From Candidatus Bathycorpusculum fermentans (GTDB taxonomy: Archaea > Thermoproteota > Bathyarchaeia > Bathyarchaeales > Bathycorpusculaceae), in assembly GCA_009787175.1 (NCBI GenBank), contig WRGM01000088.1, forward strand, positions 1 to 6,670: DNA of 6,670 bases. Reading direction: 5' to 3'. Numbering within the stretch: the stretch's first letter is position 1; the number at the start of each line of letters is the position of its first letter. The position numbers and the translations under genes were made by a program. This document shows positions 6,307 to 6,670 of this stretch, one piece after another. The notes beneath the pieces are model-generated. The model had not been told where the DNA came from. It saw only the letters and a program-made list of their open reading frames with translations, and searched no databases.

Positions 6307-6606
6307 TTGTTTAAGGCGTTTTTAACTGACAAGTTTGCGGAGCAAATTGAGAGGCTTACAAAAAAAGACGCCGCTTTGAAAAAGCGTTTGTATGATCAAA
6401 TTACGGAAATGGAGAAAGAACAACAATATAGTCAGGTTAGCCTTAAAGGCGTTCTTAGGGGTAAATGGAAAATGCGTGTTGGTGATTATCGGATATTGTA
6501 TGCTTATTGTCAAGACTGTAAACTGCATAAAAATCAATCTTTTAATGGTTGTTCTGGTTGTGGCACAAAAGGTGATAATGCTTTGAGAGTGTTTACTTAT
6601 AGATAG
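6307..6606 (+). CDS. RelE/ParE-family toxin with a four-cysteine insertion, C-terminus shortened
   Basis: A 99-residue protein with the RelE/ParE pattern: FxxQIERLTKKD at about 10-21, a helix with KRLYDQI, then LKG at 46-48, GKWKMRVGDYRILY at 52-65. RelE-type proteins are small ribonucleases that cut mRNA on the ribosome; ParE relatives poison gyrase, and the sequence alone does not decide between them. After the last strand there is an insertion with C68-x2-C71 and C82-x2-C85, which could bind zinc. The protein ends at DNALRVFTYR, where relatives usually continue with GHRxxVY or similar, the part that carries catalytic Arg and Tyr in RelE. The toxin may therefore be weak or dead. The start is TTG at 6307, one codon (GAC) after the preceding stop and in the same frame, with no own ribosome binding site, so translation is probably coupled. 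An ATG start is not available at the family's expected N-terminus. Confidence 0.7.
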   Translation: MFKAFLTDKFAEQIERLTKKDAALKKRLYDQITEMEKEQQYSQVSLKGVLRGKWKMRVGDYRILYAYCQDCKLHKNQSFNGCSGCGTKGDNALRVFTYR

Positions 6607-6630
6607 TTTTTCGGTATTTTGGTCTCTGTA

Positions 6631-6636
6631 AGGTGG
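6631..6636 (+). promoter_or_regulatory. Ribosome binding site AGGTGG of the last gene
   Basis: AGGTGG lies seven bases before the GTG at 6644 and matches the Shine-Dalgarno core (GGAGGTGAT) well. It is the best ribosome binding site in the window. Its spacing favours GTG 6644 over the ATG at 6651, which would be 14 bases away. Confidence 0.5.
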
Positions 6637-6643
6637 TAAGTGT

Positions 6644-6670
6644 GTGAAAAATGATGAAGAAATACGTGAC
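6644..6670 (+). CDS. Start of a gene running off the window (5' end only)
   Basis: Starting at GTG 6644 the nine visible codons read MKNDEEIRD and remain open to the window edge. The frame starting at ATG 6651 reads MMKKYV and is a possible alternative. The first reading is similar to the N-terminus of archaeal and bacterial arsenite methyltransferase-type proteins, which often begin with an acidic KxxEEIR stretch before VRERYG, but nine residues are far too few to assign a function. Confidence 0.35.

Noticed and set aside
6322..6586. Frames overlapping the RelE-type gene on both strands
   Set aside because: They are shadows of the RelE frame, which has clear family motifs. They are hydrophobic or basic strings without motifs.

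Overview
This AT-rich window looks like the accessory part of a host-associated (gut-type) prokaryote genome. The lead gene is a very large surface protein of the beta-helix plus InlB-like-repeat kind. Such proteins are common in gut Firmicutes and also occur in gut-associated archaea. Three things lean towards an archaeon: clear Shine-Dalgarno sequences are mostly missing, poly-T tracts follow the large gene, and a TTG start is used. No rRNA, tRNA or housekeeping gene is present, so the domain cannot be settled from this sequence.

Layout. Positions 1-295 are a T/G-rich, C-poor non-coding leader. Positions 296-3967 encode a 1223-residue cell-surface protein. It has an N-terminal export signal, about 600 residues of parallel beta-helix built from GGG[VI] / IxxN units, four small glycine/tryptophan-ending repeat domains of the Flg_new/InlB B-repeat and 'bacterial repeat' type, a proline-rich stalk and a C-terminal block with three membrane segments. 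Two T-runs at 3991-4019 probably end its transcript.

Positions 4020-5640 are a mobile-element graveyard. They hold the N-terminal zinc-ribbon half of an IS1/InsA-like transposase broken into three frames, a compact ~238-bp element with 18-bp terminal inverted repeats and an inner set of ATAACTATG arms, and the C-terminal tail of an IS4/IS1634-type DDE transposase that begins right at the element's right edge. After them come several short hairpins, three of which end in the same GGAACAAAA word.

Positions 5643-6606 hold what I read as a decaying toxin-antitoxin module. The first gene is Panacea/SocA-like (DUF4065) and is split by a frameshift. It ends in a short tail resembling the toxin-binding end of RelB/Phd antitoxins. 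The second gene, one codon after the first gene's stop and in the same frame, is a RelE/ParE-family toxin with a four-cysteine zinc-ribbon-like insertion. It appears to lack the usual C-terminal GHRxxVY catalytic tail. From about 6644 a new gene starts and runs off the window.

Working together: the surface protein is a stand-alone unit of adhesion or cell-envelope type. The insertion-sequence debris separates it from the toxin-antitoxin pair. The pair is the most interesting biology here, because it joins a Panacea-type antitoxin to a zinc-ribbon RelE and both halves seem to carry lesions.
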